A stretch of DNA of 64,000 bases, taken from Xiphophorus maculatus (taxonomy: Eukaryota > Chordata > Actinopteri > Cyprinodontiformes > Poeciliidae). The notes under the pieces are model-generated. The model ran no database searches. It was not told the origin of the DNA and saw only the letters and a list, made by a program, of their open reading frames with translations. Numbering within the stretch: position 1 is the stretch's first letter; each line of letters opens with the position of its first letter. Position numbers and translations under genes: made by a program. Shown piece after piece: positions 1 to 11,000 of the stretch. The stretch lies in contig NC_036447.1 in assembly GCF_002775205.1 (NCBI RefSeq), positions 1,972,501 through 2,036,500 of the forward strand, read 5' to 3'.

Positions 1-3000
1 TAAATCATGCCATAAATATTTTTAATCAACATAATTTTTGTTATTTAGTTTAATTTCTGCTGGGAATCTCAGGATTTTACAGCAGGGACAAAAACTCCAA
101 CTGTTTCTGTTACAGTTTTCTGAGATAATTGTTATTGTCCAACAAAAAAAATTACATACAAATAGATAATTAAATTATATTAAATGTACGTCAGTTCATA
201 CAATTTTTCTGACTTTTTGCAAACCACATAAACATTAATCAACTAATAACTAACTAACTAATACTTAATTAGATTATTTAAATGTCTGTTGTTAGTAAAG
301 AGTGTATTTGGAGCTCATTTTTATGTTCTGTATTTTATTTAATTTTTTTTGTATGTTTTAAAGTATATACAATATTTTAGTTTTGTTTTTTACAGCATCT
401 ATAGATAATTAAATGTTTATGTTGCATTTCTGACATTAATTGCTGTTAATGGAGAGTTTTGACAGATTTGCTTTCTAATACAAAATCTTATTTAAACTCA
501 GATTCTTAGTGATGTAACAACCAGCCGATTTTAAAGTTAAGTTTAAAGTTTTGTCCTGATTTTAGTATGAACAACCATCTGAATCCCATTTTTCTGCACA
601 GTGGTGATTCATTTTGTTTTTCCTTTTAGCTCTGAAAAATGTTCAGTGTTGACATTTTTCTACTTAAATTTAGAAAAATAAAAGATTTATTTATTTTTCA
701 GATTATTTTTTAAAACCTAGACTAAACTTTAATAGTTTTTATAGATTTGGTTAATTAAAAAATAAGTTTATTATAAGATCTTTTGACATCCTGAAGGCAA
801 TTTCTGCTGATAACAACCTGACATGTTATTAGTGAACATTTTTAAACCTGCTTTTCTTAAAAATATAACAAAGTAAAAATATTTAAATATAAACATCTTT
901 GTACGCCACCATTGATTCATTTCTCCAAGCAGGTTCAGATTTTATATAAAAACACAGAAACTATGTCTTGTCAGATTTAACTTGGCATTACAAAATACAA
1001 CTTGTTCAGCTTTATTCTTAAAATTGATCATAAATACAATAATGGCCCTTTTGATTTAGTTTCTATTGCTTCTGCAACATTCAACTTTATGTCATTTATT
1101 TTTGGTGTTTAACTTTTTGCTAAAATCAGTGATTGTTTTTACTGTTTTATAAAGTCATTTTTGAAGTGTAAAATTTCATACGATATTGTTATAATAACAT
1201 TAACTTCTTGCTTAAATTTCCCATAAAACCTCATATTCACTTTAACTTGTGTTTGCTTCTAATTTAAAATTTCCATCCATCTTTCCTGATTTTTATTTAA
1301 ATATTTTTTTGCTAATGAATAATCTGTTTGAAGCAGAACTCATTCATCAGTGATCCGGCGCTTTCAGGGGTTTTACGTAACAAAATCACCTGTTATTGCA
1401 TTAAAACATCTGCGGTTGAGTTTACCTGTTAGATCATTTCTGCAGCGTTTTCCCGTCCAGCTCCTCTCCTCTGACCAGACAAGGGAATAAAGACGGAAAG
1501 TCCAGGTTCTCCGTGGAAACAACGTGCAGCTTCTGGGATTCACATAAGCCTTCAGAGTTTTTGTATTTAGCTTTCTGTGACTCATAGCTTCAGTCGACAA
1601 GTTCTGACAGAGGCTGGAGGTTGGGGGGTCGCTGCTGCAGCCCGTGGCAGGCTGGCAGGAAAATAATGGCCCCAGGCTGAAAGAAAGAGCAGAAGATGAT
1701 GAAAGTGATGAGACAATGAGCTTGTACTGCTCTTAAATGACTTCTGTTTGTCTGAGGTTAAGATCGTGTTTGAGGTTTTGGAGATGAAATGGAGTCTTTA
1801 AGGACAGAATCAGTGAGACAAAGAGCTGCAGTTTGGGAGAAAAGGAAGAAAAAATGTGCATGTTTTTGGCTTTGCAGAAGCAGTGAGGCGATCTGAGCTC
1901 AGTTCAGGTTTGTTTTTGTTCTTCTCAGTGAAGCTGGCAAAAACATTTCTACACAATACATTCCAATTACTCAATAATAAATGCAAAAAAAATAATTTTA
2001 CATTCAAAAGCAACAAAATAGTTTGGTTTAGATTGACAAGATTCAATTTGGCAACAGAGAAGTTGCCTTGTAGATGAATTGTGCCACCATCGTTCTTCAG
2101 GTCTGGCGTTGGGACCAGTGGACACTTGAAGGTGTAACAGACATTGTGTCATTTGCACATGGAGTTATAAAGAGTGTGCTCATCCATCCATTGTCTGTGT
2201 CCACTTATTGCAGTGGTCAAACAAATCCATTTCCTCCTCAGTTCTTCAGAAAAACGTTGCTGCGTTCTCTCTGCAGAGACTCTCCTGAGGTTAAGGCTCG
2301 TTGTGGTGGACCTCTGTGGAGGGATGTTGGCCAGTCTGCTTTGCAGAAAACATTTTATTCAGGCAGGCTGGATTTCAAACATGAATGAACTGCTTAAGTC
2401 CAGACTTTGACTAGGACACTCCCTGCGGGGCTCCTCTCTAGCATCTTTGAGGATCTCTAAGGGCTCCCGACCCACGGTGTCCGCTGTGGTGTTGTTGGTG
2501 GAGTGATACTGGAATCCTCCATTTTAAAACAGTAAAACATCCAGCTGCATTAAACGCAACACTACCTCAGACACACATGCAAACTCCAGGCACAACCAGC
2601 TCATACACAAACACTCCAAATGATTGAAGGTCAAACAGAAACAGGCTCCTGTTATAACAGAATGGCCTGTCTACTCTGATGCTAGATGGAGACTTGACTT
2701 AATGAATCAATCACGCAATTAGGATTCCACCTTCAGATATACGTTTTGTAAGCAAAACTGCCCTGGGACATGAAGACGACCAGCTTCTGGTACAGCTGTA
2801 ATATCAAGACAGGACATGAGGAAAAACCAAACAGAAAGAACAAACAGAATTTCAATCTTTTAATTCTTCAGTCCACAGGAGATTTTTCCCTGAAAGTTTT
2901 GGGGTCACGGCAGTAGTGAAGGGTAAAGCAAGCGACCCTCAGATGAGTCTCTGATAGAAAATCTGTCAGATTTCACAGAGATGGAGTTCTACCTGCTGAA

Positions 3001-5930
3001 ACAATCCTGACCCAGTTTCAGCCAACACTGTAACTCATTGCTTTGTTTCTTCTGCTAAAGCTAATGACCAAAAACTTTCATCTAGTTTAAGAAGTAGAAA
3101 AATGCACAAATTTACAGCCTAAAATGTTTTAACCATCAGATGAACCAGAATCAGGAAGCAGTTCAAACTTAAACCTTAACATGAAGTAAAACTTTGAGTT
3201 TATTATATTACTTTAGTTCTTGTTAATGTCATTGATACTGTCTATTCTCAGTTAAAAACAATAAAAAATAAAATAAACCACAAACAATAGGATTAATATC
3301 CAGGCCTTATCCCAGTCTGATACTCTGGATCTGTTGCTCCAACTTGTCTGAAATCTGAATAAATTTTTCTTTGACAGGACGTTTCAACACAGTTTGTTAA
3401 TTTAGGACAAATCAAATGATCCTGGCTGTATTGAACTCAGTCAGGTGGAGTTTTATCCAGCCAGGATGAAGCTGTCACTCTCCTTCGCCTCCATGATGAT
3501 GTTTTCCACCCCAGACCCATCAGAGAATTATTAATTCGAAGGAATCGTGACTGAGTGCCATTTGGACTCATACCCAGCAGCTAAATGTTATCTGTCAGGT
3601 ATAATTTGTCCTGGCAAGTTTGGATTCAGACCCACATTCTTGAGAGATTGGTGGATGAAAAATTAGAAAAAAATCCTGACGCTCAAACAGAACTGATGGA
3701 AATTTGAGCTTCTGAGTTAAAAGATGAAATGTTTTCATCAGTTATGACCAAAATGTTCACCTGCTGGATGGATCGTGTTCAGGTGTCCCACGGCTCCTGG
3801 AACATGTTTTATTAGGTTTTCTCTGGGGGGCAGAGTGTGAGTCAAAATCAGGCAATAAATCCTCCTCCTCTTGTTCCAGAAGCCCCCGAGTTTAAAGATG
3901 TTTCAGAACCAAAGCATCCAGAAGCTTTCATAGTTTACACCCGGTTACAGACCTGCTGGGTCAGGAGAACTCATTGGTGAGCCCATATGGGTCCCATAAC
4001 GCAGTGCATATTACACTGGCTGAGGGCTTCTAATTATTTAGATCAATTTTTACTTTTCAGGGTGAAATGATCATGAAACAAAGCAAAACTAAAACATTGA
4101 AAACATGACCTGTTCAAATCTAAATTTATACAGATTTTTCTATAATCCACACAGGATTATTGTTACATATATCCTGTCCAGGAGTGATGCTGAAAAAACT
4201 GACTCAGCGATTTGTATATTTGTATTATCACTTTGTATTTAAAATAATCTGTTGGTTTTAATCAGTTTTTTCTGTAATCCACAGAGTCTCACTTTTGAGG
4301 GAGTGATGCAGAAACAACTGATACATGTGTTTGTAGATTCTTTATTCTTTTAATTTTATTTAAAATTTATATTTATGTTTATTATATTTTATTCTCTGTG
4401 CTTGTTTACTTTAATCTGAATTTATGGTGCTTTTTCTGTAATCCACATGGACTCGTAGTTTGTTAGATTCTGTCCAGGAGTGATGCAGAAGAAACTGATG
4501 TTTGCATTTTTAACTTCTAATCTGAAATACTACAAATCATAATTTGAAATGTTGTTGGAAAACATGGATGCAATGATATGAAAATTCAAATGATCAATAC
4601 TTGAAATGAATATTGTCTGTAATTAATTAAGATTTGCACAAAATATATTTCATTATTCTTTTGACACTGTGAAAGAAACAACTTCACCTCTGACGTTGTT
4701 TCTCTGCTTCAAGTTAAGCCTCACAATCCGGCAGCGCCTCGTTGTCACATGACCAAACAAATACCGTTAATTTTGTATTTCTTATCTATTTATTTTTATT
4801 CTTTAAATACCAGAATTGCCATGTGAATTAATATTTGTATGTGTCTGATGATTTCTTTGTTATTTTCTACAAATCGTACTAATTGTTATGACCAAACAGT
4901 TACTTGGTGATTTCATAACCTTTTTATCTGCTTCCCGTTGCTCGTGTGATTGTTCCCCAGAGGTTCGGCTCGCTCCGTTTCTCTGGGCTTGGAGGCGCCT
5001 GAGATGTGGTGGAACAGCCCAGTTTCCAGATCTCTGCAGACAGAAATGGGCCGGGCTCTGATTTTATGTGATGGTATCAGTGATTTTAGAGAAGCTCATG
5101 GACAGAAGTATTATTAGACGTGTTTGCAGGGAGAACGGGACAAAATATCATCTCAGTGATAAAACAGGCATGATTTCTGTTGGTGTTTGCTACGGATAAG
5201 AAGAATTTTGAAACTATTGAAGGAACTCAGGTCTTGGACTCATTTGAAAAACTCTCCCTGTTTTTTCTAATAGACTCAGGTCTGACAGTGAGAGTTTCAG
5301 CAATAGTGGGTATTGAGGTCTAACGTGGGTGGAGAGCTTCAGAGAAGCCACAAGGCAAATCAGGTGACAGCTTTGACCTTTAGCCCTCACATCGTAGGCA
5401 GAAGGAAGATAAATCAGAGAGATGAGTCGGTTCTGACTCATCTGAAGGAACGCAGCAGCAAAGGAGACGAGGCTCTTCTTCAGATTTTGATATTGCTGAA
5501 TACCGGACATTTATTCTAAGCTACATTATTAACATTAATTTACTTTTTTATTATTATATCAGGACTATCATTGTCGTTGTTGCTGTTTTACATTAAAACT
5601 ACTTTTTTGATCTGTATTTGTAATGGAACATAAGCCTACAATATTTTTTCACAAGATATTATTCCTTGTTTTGTGTACAAAAGAGTCAAAACCAAAGGTA
5701 TAAAACATGTGTTTAGCTATTCTGTATTATAAAAAATATAATCATTTATGTTCCAAATTATTTATTTCTGCCACTTCTGCTAGTTTTAACAAGTTTTAAT
5801 TAGTGTATACCAATTGAACAATTGTTAAGTACAACATCTTATTTGATCTTATTTTAATAGGTCTCAAAATTTTGTCCAAAGCAATTTTATTTTATTTTCA
5901 AGGAGTCATTGAAAAAAAGCTATATTTCTC
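1..5930. other. AT-rich intergenic DNA upstream of SMIM26
   Basis: No recognisable exon, RNA gene or intact mobile element was found here. Open frames are short (at most about 100 codons) and have no familiar motif. The first 1.3 kb is very AT-rich with T and A runs. A slightly more GC-rich patch lies at about 1340-1640. A diverged tandem repeat at 4133-4500 is listed separately. Confidence 0.6.
4133..4500. repeat. Three diverged tandem copies, unit about 130-165 bp
   Basis: The phrase 'ttttctgtaatccaca', or a one-base variant, occurs near 4135, 4267 and 4432. Each is followed about 40-60 bases later by 'ggagtgatgc(t/a)ga' and 'aaactga'. Copy spacing is about 132 and 164 bp, so indels separate the copies. 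Family unknown. Confidence 0.6.
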
Positions 5931-5984
5931 ACTAAAAAGTAACTCCACATATTAAAGCACCGTAAAGTTTACTGTAATAGGCTG

Positions 5985-6045
5985 CGTGAACCAGCAGGTG
6001 GCGGTAATGCAACTCCAAACCAACCACGAAAATAGAGAAAGAAGT
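5985..6045 (+). repeat. Possible LINE 3'-tail remnant at the SMIM26 promoter
   Basis: The 13-mer gtggcggtaatgc at 5998-6010 is shared exactly with the 3' end of the LINE at 49183-49644 (its copy is at 49579-49591). It is followed in both places by a 'ccaacc' phrase and a purine-rich end resembling the (AAG)n tail. The match is short, so this may be a decayed insertion or a chance likeness. Confidence 0.4.
5991..6003 (+). promoter_or_regulatory. CTCF-like core motif
   Basis: CCAGCAGGTGGCG fits the CTCF core consensus CCASYAGRKGGC at every position, read on the + strand. It lies about 130 bp upstream of the SMIM26 start codon, inside the putative LINE-tail remnant. Binding is inferred from the motif only. 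Confidence 0.45.
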
Positions 6046-6127
6046 GTCATGGCGGCTTCCTGAACGTTTAACCTGAAGATTCCCAGACAGTTCAACGTTT
6101 AAAATCCTCCGTTTTTTTAGTCTCGAA
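6046..6127 (+). promoter_or_regulatory. Probable SMIM26 proximal promoter / 5' leader
   Basis: The segment contains 'catggcggcttcctg' at 6049, which resembles a YY1 site (ATGGCGGC) next to an Ets-type TTCC. Such sites are common at TATA-less housekeeping promoters. No TATA box is evident. The ATG at 6049 opens a different frame (ATG-GCG-GCT-TCC-TGA), giving a four-codon upstream ORF if it is transcribed. Confidence 0.4.
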
Positions 6128-6251
6128 ATGACTATCAAAGACCCGATTAAGTGGAACTACAGAGTGTCAGCAGTTTACGCTGTGGGCATCTGGACAATAT
6201 TAGGATCCTACGTTTTATTTAAATATACAGGTCGTTTGAACGATCCACCAG
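6128..6251 (+). CDS. SMIM26: SMIM26 coding exon 1
   Basis: It encodes residues 1-41 plus the first base of codon 42, covering the N-terminus and the single transmembrane helix. The ATG is preceded by 'ctcgaa' (A at -3 is favourable). The donor is gtgagg at 6252. Confidence 0.85.
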
Positions 6252-6835
6252 GTGAGGAAACTGAGAGGAAAATCACCAAGGAGACAGAATCCCGATTAGC
6301 CGAGATGTTGCTTTCTTCTGTGACAATATTTCATTTTAGTAAAGTCAACCTGATCTGTCTTATTGGATAACTTTCTTTAACTGTTCCCTTTAGCGTTCTG
6401 ATGGATAATTAGCCTTTAAAAGGCGGCACTGAGAACTTCAGTGAGAATTCATCTGATTTTACGATATTGTCGGTTTATAGTGACTCTATGATAGCTGTCG
6501 GTTCAAATATTGGACAGTAACACCAATGAATAGTAAACAAGTAATTCGTCTGTAGTTATTTGTTTATTTGTTGCATGTAAAGGAGGAGTAACCACTGCTA
6601 GTGACTTCCAAGAGATTAAAGCTGGTTTTCTACTTTCTCATTGACTATTTCTCTCTTCAACTCAGTGAAACAAAAATTCGAAGAGCCAGAAAATCCCAAC
6701 AAGCATGTCTACGAAACTGCTCACTCCAAAACCGTCATCATCTATAAGGAAGATTTCGTCCCGTACAGCAGGAGGATCTACAATTTCATCAAGTCGTTGA
6801 GTGGAGCATCAGGAGCTGGAGATGGCGACAAGTAG
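6128..6835 (+). CDS. SMIM26: Small integral membrane protein 26 (two exons, 97 aa)
   Basis: CDS join: 6128-6251 and 6666-6835. The donor is ccaccag|gtgagg and the acceptor is ttcaactcag|tgaaac, with a phase-1 junction that makes a Val codon. The predicted 97-residue protein has a short basic N-terminus, one membrane segment at about residues 13-32 (VSAVYAVGIWTILGSYVLF) and a hydrophilic tail. The tail contains YKEDFVP, then a short amphipathic stretch and a Gly/Ser-rich end. Human SMIM26 (95 aa, as remembered) has the same plan, with 'SVVYGIGTWSVLGS' and 'TYKEDFVP'. Human SMIM26 is a mitochondrial microprotein first annotated as a lncRNA (LINC00493) and linked to mitochondrial metabolism. The gene lies just upstream of DTD1 on the same strand, as I recall for human. 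Reading through the donor adds about 39 residues before a stop at 6368-6370, so intron retention would give a different tail. Confidence 0.88.
6666..6835 (+). CDS. SMIM26: SMIM26 coding exon 2 with stop
   Basis: It encodes residues 42-97 and holds the family signature TVIIYKEDFVP. It ends ...GDGDK then TAG at 6833-6835. The acceptor is preceded by a pyrimidine stretch (atttctctcttcaactcag). Confidence 0.87.
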
Positions 6836-6962
6836 CTGCTGGACATGATTTAAGACAGACTTGCTGCCATGTTTGCATATTTGAAGAGGATGTCTTTCAT
6901 TATTTTGCCTAAAAAGGGCTAATCATCTCTGCAAAGCAATGATCAAGTTGTCACAGTATTTT

Positions 6963-7251
6963 ATTAAAGCTCTAGATATTCAGGATTTTTTGCAAATCAG
7001 TTGTTTCATCTAATTGGTTTTACAACAAAAAGTGTTTTGCAGACAGTTCAATTCATTTTGGCTCCAATTCCCAGCAGATTATGACCCACATTTGGAAAAA
7101 GCATGAAAAGGTCAAATGACCAGCATTCTGTATTTATTATATGCTAATTATTTGGGAAAAAAACTACTAAAAAAACTACTACTATCTTCTTGTGAATTAA
7201 AAATAAGGATACTTGAATTTATTCCATCAAGTGTTTTTGAAATGTAATAAA
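6963..7251 (+). terminator. Candidate poly(A) signals for SMIM26
   Basis: ATTAAA at 6963-6968 lies about 130 bp after the stop codon. AATAAA at 7246-7251 lies about 410 bp after it. Either could direct 3'-end formation; cDNA would decide. Confidence 0.4.
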
Positions 7252-7579
7252 TAATTGCATTTCTTGAAAAGAACAAATAAATAGCTTATAATTGGTATGA
7301 ATTTCCCATTCATTTTGGGTTCTTAGTTGTTTATCTGAATTGGGGTTTTTTTTTTACCTCATGTGGAATATTTATATACTTTGACCATTTGCTTCCTCGC
7401 TGAATTGGTAGGTGTCATGGTCCTGCTTGAACACCCATTTGTTTCACAAGTTTCAACAACTTATACCAAAGCAGATTAAATTAAATTGATCACAATGTTG
7501 GGGAACAATACAGGAATCACTAAAAGACAGACAAGCTGAAGACAGCATTTATCTACAATTAGAAATATATTTGACAAGC

Positions 7580-7665
7580 CAAACCTTGAAGACTGCACCA
7601 ACTTTCAGACTGTGGCAGCATGATGCTGTGGTGCTGGAACATGGCTTGAAGTAAATGAGATAATG
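7580..7665 (+). mobile_element. Short Tc1-like transposon relic
   Basis: 'gactgcaccaactttcagac' and 'agcatgatgctgtggtgctg' resemble phrases typical of fish Tc1-like transposase DNA. Only about 80 bp is recognisable and no terminal repeats are visible. Confidence 0.35.
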
Positions 7666-7963
7666 AGAAATGAAACTACCTCAAAATTCTTCAAATCAAC
7701 AGCTGCAGTGAATGCTTATTCTCAGAATATGGAATCTGTTGGATTTTAAATAATTTATTGAAATCTAAAAAGCATGATGATGATGAAGACGCTGATGGTG
7801 ACAACAAATATGACAATGAAGATGATTGAGACAAGAAAAAATGTAAATGCGTTGTATCTAAAAAAAATTTTAAAGTTCTCTCACTGGCTTCTGCTGGCGT
7901 TATTGTTGTGTTTCCAACTTTCACCGCTAGATGTCGACAAACTACCACGGACAGCAGGAGTTT

Positions 7964-7973
7964 ACCGGAAGCT
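7964..7973 (+). promoter_or_regulatory. Ets/GABPA-type site in the DTD1 promoter
   Basis: ACCGGAAGCT lies 33-42 bp upstream of the DTD1 start codon. CCGGAAG is the core of Ets/GABPA sites that commonly mark TATA-less housekeeping promoters near the transcription start. Confidence 0.5.
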
Positions 7974-8005
7974 TTGGCAGCGTGCTGTCCAGCAGAAGCA
8001 CAACA

Positions 8006-8048
8006 ATGAGAGCTATTATCCAGAGGGTGACCAAAGCGAGTGTGACAG
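8006..8048 (+). CDS. DTD1: DTD1 coding exon 1
   Basis: It encodes residues 1-14 (MRAIIQRVTKASVT) plus one base. The donor is g|gtgagc at 8049. The length and phase match the remembered human protein, where this segment ends RASVT before V. Confidence 0.93.
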
Positions 8049-11000
8049 GTGAGCTTTGAATGAGCCGAGCTGACGGAGTTGGAATCTGTACCTGAAATAC
8101 ACAAAGACAATCAGCAGACCGCCGGTAGAAGTTGTCATGACCAGCTAGCCGAGTTAGCTCCGTTAGCATTAGCATCCCAGTTGAAATGAATGGGGCGGCG
8201 TCAGACCGCTGCTAACTGGGGGAAACAAAAACAGTTGACTTTTAGCTCAGGAAACAAGTTAATACAACTGAATAATGATCAATATGACGATTGATACAGA
8301 CGCAATTAATCCTGTTGGATGTAGGCGGCCTTGTTGTTTTAGAGTAACGGTTACAAGAATTCAGTTTCACTTTATTCACTCAAACTGCTGTTCAGATTCA
8401 GATTAACATGGACTCAGTTCAGCCAATAAAATGTTTATTTCAGGTCTAATGTAGAGTTTAAGACTGCTAGAAAAAATAAAAGGGCACAATAAGAAAACTC
8501 AAAGCTGTAGTATTTAAAAGTATATTTTAGAAATTACTCTTAATAATTCTAAATATCACAAATACACTGAAATAATAATTATTAAATGACATTACAATTA
8601 AAATGGCGTTTTTATAATATTAATAATAGTAGTTACTGTTTTTATTTTAAGAATTGATGTTTTAATTTTATTTCTGTAACTTAATTGATTAACACAATTA
8701 ATAGAATTTGCAAGAAGAACATAACAGCCTCTGAGAGCTGCCACTAATATTCTTTTATTCTGATAATAATCTATAGAATACTTTATTAGTTTGTGTTATT
8801 TATTTATGAAATTAGGGCAATGCATATTAATTATTATGTCATCAGTAAGCGTCAGTGTAAATATGCAGGAGTTGGCACAAAAGCTAGTTTTCATTCATTG
8901 TCCAAAGGCAGGTAAGAACAGGAAGCATTTGACAGAACAGAGAATGATGCAAACATCACAAAAAATTAAGATGTTTTCCTTTCTTTCTTTTTTACACTAA
9001 AGTGAAAATTATTTATTGCATACCAGTAATTAAATTGTAAATGTGCAGTTATTCTTGACCCTGCAAGAATAACTAAGTTTAGACAACAAATGGAGGGATG
9101 AATCCTTTCAAATGAAATGATAAAATATTAGTTTACAATCTCTGTGATCACTTTCTAACAATGATAAATTCTTAATGCTGTCCATCACTCACACTGCTGC
9201 TGAAAATAAACCCAAAAATCTCCTGGCAGGAGAATGATCACCAGAACTTTGTCATGCAGGTGAACCAGAGCTCTGAACTGTGTGAGCACAAAGAGTTCTT
9301 GAATTCCTGGGTGTGGTAGAAAAGGCCGTGTGTCTGTTTTCTTTGTCCTGCAGTGGGAGGGGAGCAGGTCAGCTCCATTGGACGGGGAATCTGCGTCCTG
9401 CTCGGGATTTCTGCAGACGACACGCAGAAAGATGCTGAGTACATGTAAGTGTAAATCCATCCTGCAAACATGTCCATAGATACAGATGAAATAACCTTTG
9501 AGTCAGTCTGCTTCTTCACCTTTTCATAAGCACTGTGTGTCTTCAGGGTCAGAAAGATCCTGAACCTGCGGCTGTTTGAGGACGAGAGCGGCCGGGCGTG
9601 GGCTAAGAGTGTCATGGACAGAGAGTTGGAGGTGTTGTGTGTGAGCCAGTTCACCCTGCAGTGCATCCTGAAGGGCAACAAACCGGACTTCCACGCCGCC
9701 ATGCCAGCGGAGCTCGCCCAGCCCTTCTACAACAGCATCCTGGAGAGCATGAGGAGCGCCTACAGGCCTGAGCTCATCACAGGTGGGCCGGATCTCAGCG
9801 GACGACGAGGCTTTAAACCATCACTTCTGAGTGAACTGAGAGGAAAAGCTGCAGAATTGAGCTGAATCTGCTAAATCTTTAACACATGACCACCGTTCAA
9901 TTAAACGATTAGCTCTGTGATACGGTGCAGGAACATGCTCTAGACGTGTCCACTGTAGACTGGACTCAGTTGGTACTGAGGACACCAAAGTCTTAGCTGT
10001 TAGGAAGATTCCCTCTCTGAGGTCACTGCTGATGTGTTGAGACTAGTGGTGCACCGATCTACTTTTTTCACTGCCGATACTGATTTAAATATCTGAGGTT
10101 CAGAATTGGCCGTATTTTTGTCAGTTCAGCTGTAACAGTGTAACAGTGCAGCACACTGTAACACACGGATAGCTTCACAAGCTGGTCAAACATGCAAAAA
10201 CAACACAACTTTAATTTGTTCCATCAGTGCAATTAGGAGTAAAACAGCCAATGTAAAATAAATCAACTAAAACTGACGAAAACTGCACCACTTGATCAGA
10301 TATGTAAAAATAAATGACAAACCTTTCAAATGGTTCAGAAAGTGTAATAAGGAATTCTAAAAATAATGTCAAATAAATAATAAAGCTTGACGTCACTCAG
10401 AGCACAAAGCATAGAATTAGGCTGAATAGATCCGACCTTACAGGGCACATTGTCACTCACACCCAATCTAGAAATTCTTTTTCTAATATCGGGTCCGATA
10501 CAGATATTGATAACAGATATTGATAACGAATCGGTTCATCTCTTTATTATTCAGCGCTGCAGACTTTCCAAACCTCAGCTTCTACTGAGGATGATCCGTT
10601 AATCAACATATTGATTAACGGATCAAGAAGATGATCAGAAGACCATTTCTGTACTGAGGTTTTATGGAAATAATGTTGGAAAAAGACCTGATTCCTAAAG
10701 CCCTTGATGTGGAACAGGCTGTACTTTATGGAAACCTTCAGGTCTAAAATTGCTGAAATGAAATGGATATTTGAAACCATTCATGTCATAATGTGACAAC
10801 ATGGCGGTCGTTAAATCGGGTTTATTGTCGCCGATCATAGCCACGTCACCTCCAGCGTCTCGTGTGAATTTTTCCTCCGTTGGTTTCGGAGCGGCAACGC
10901 GTCCCCCTGCCGTCAATGCCGTGTCATTGTGGCGGTCAGGCGGCTGGAAGCGGCTGCAGCGGCGGTGGCAGTGAACTGGGTCAGTCCACTGGGGACCAGG

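Noticed and set aside
6128-6370. Single-exon 80-aa form of SMIM26
   Set aside because: The frame continues through a good donor, but the family signature YKEDFVP is in the second exon. The read-through tail is not family-like.
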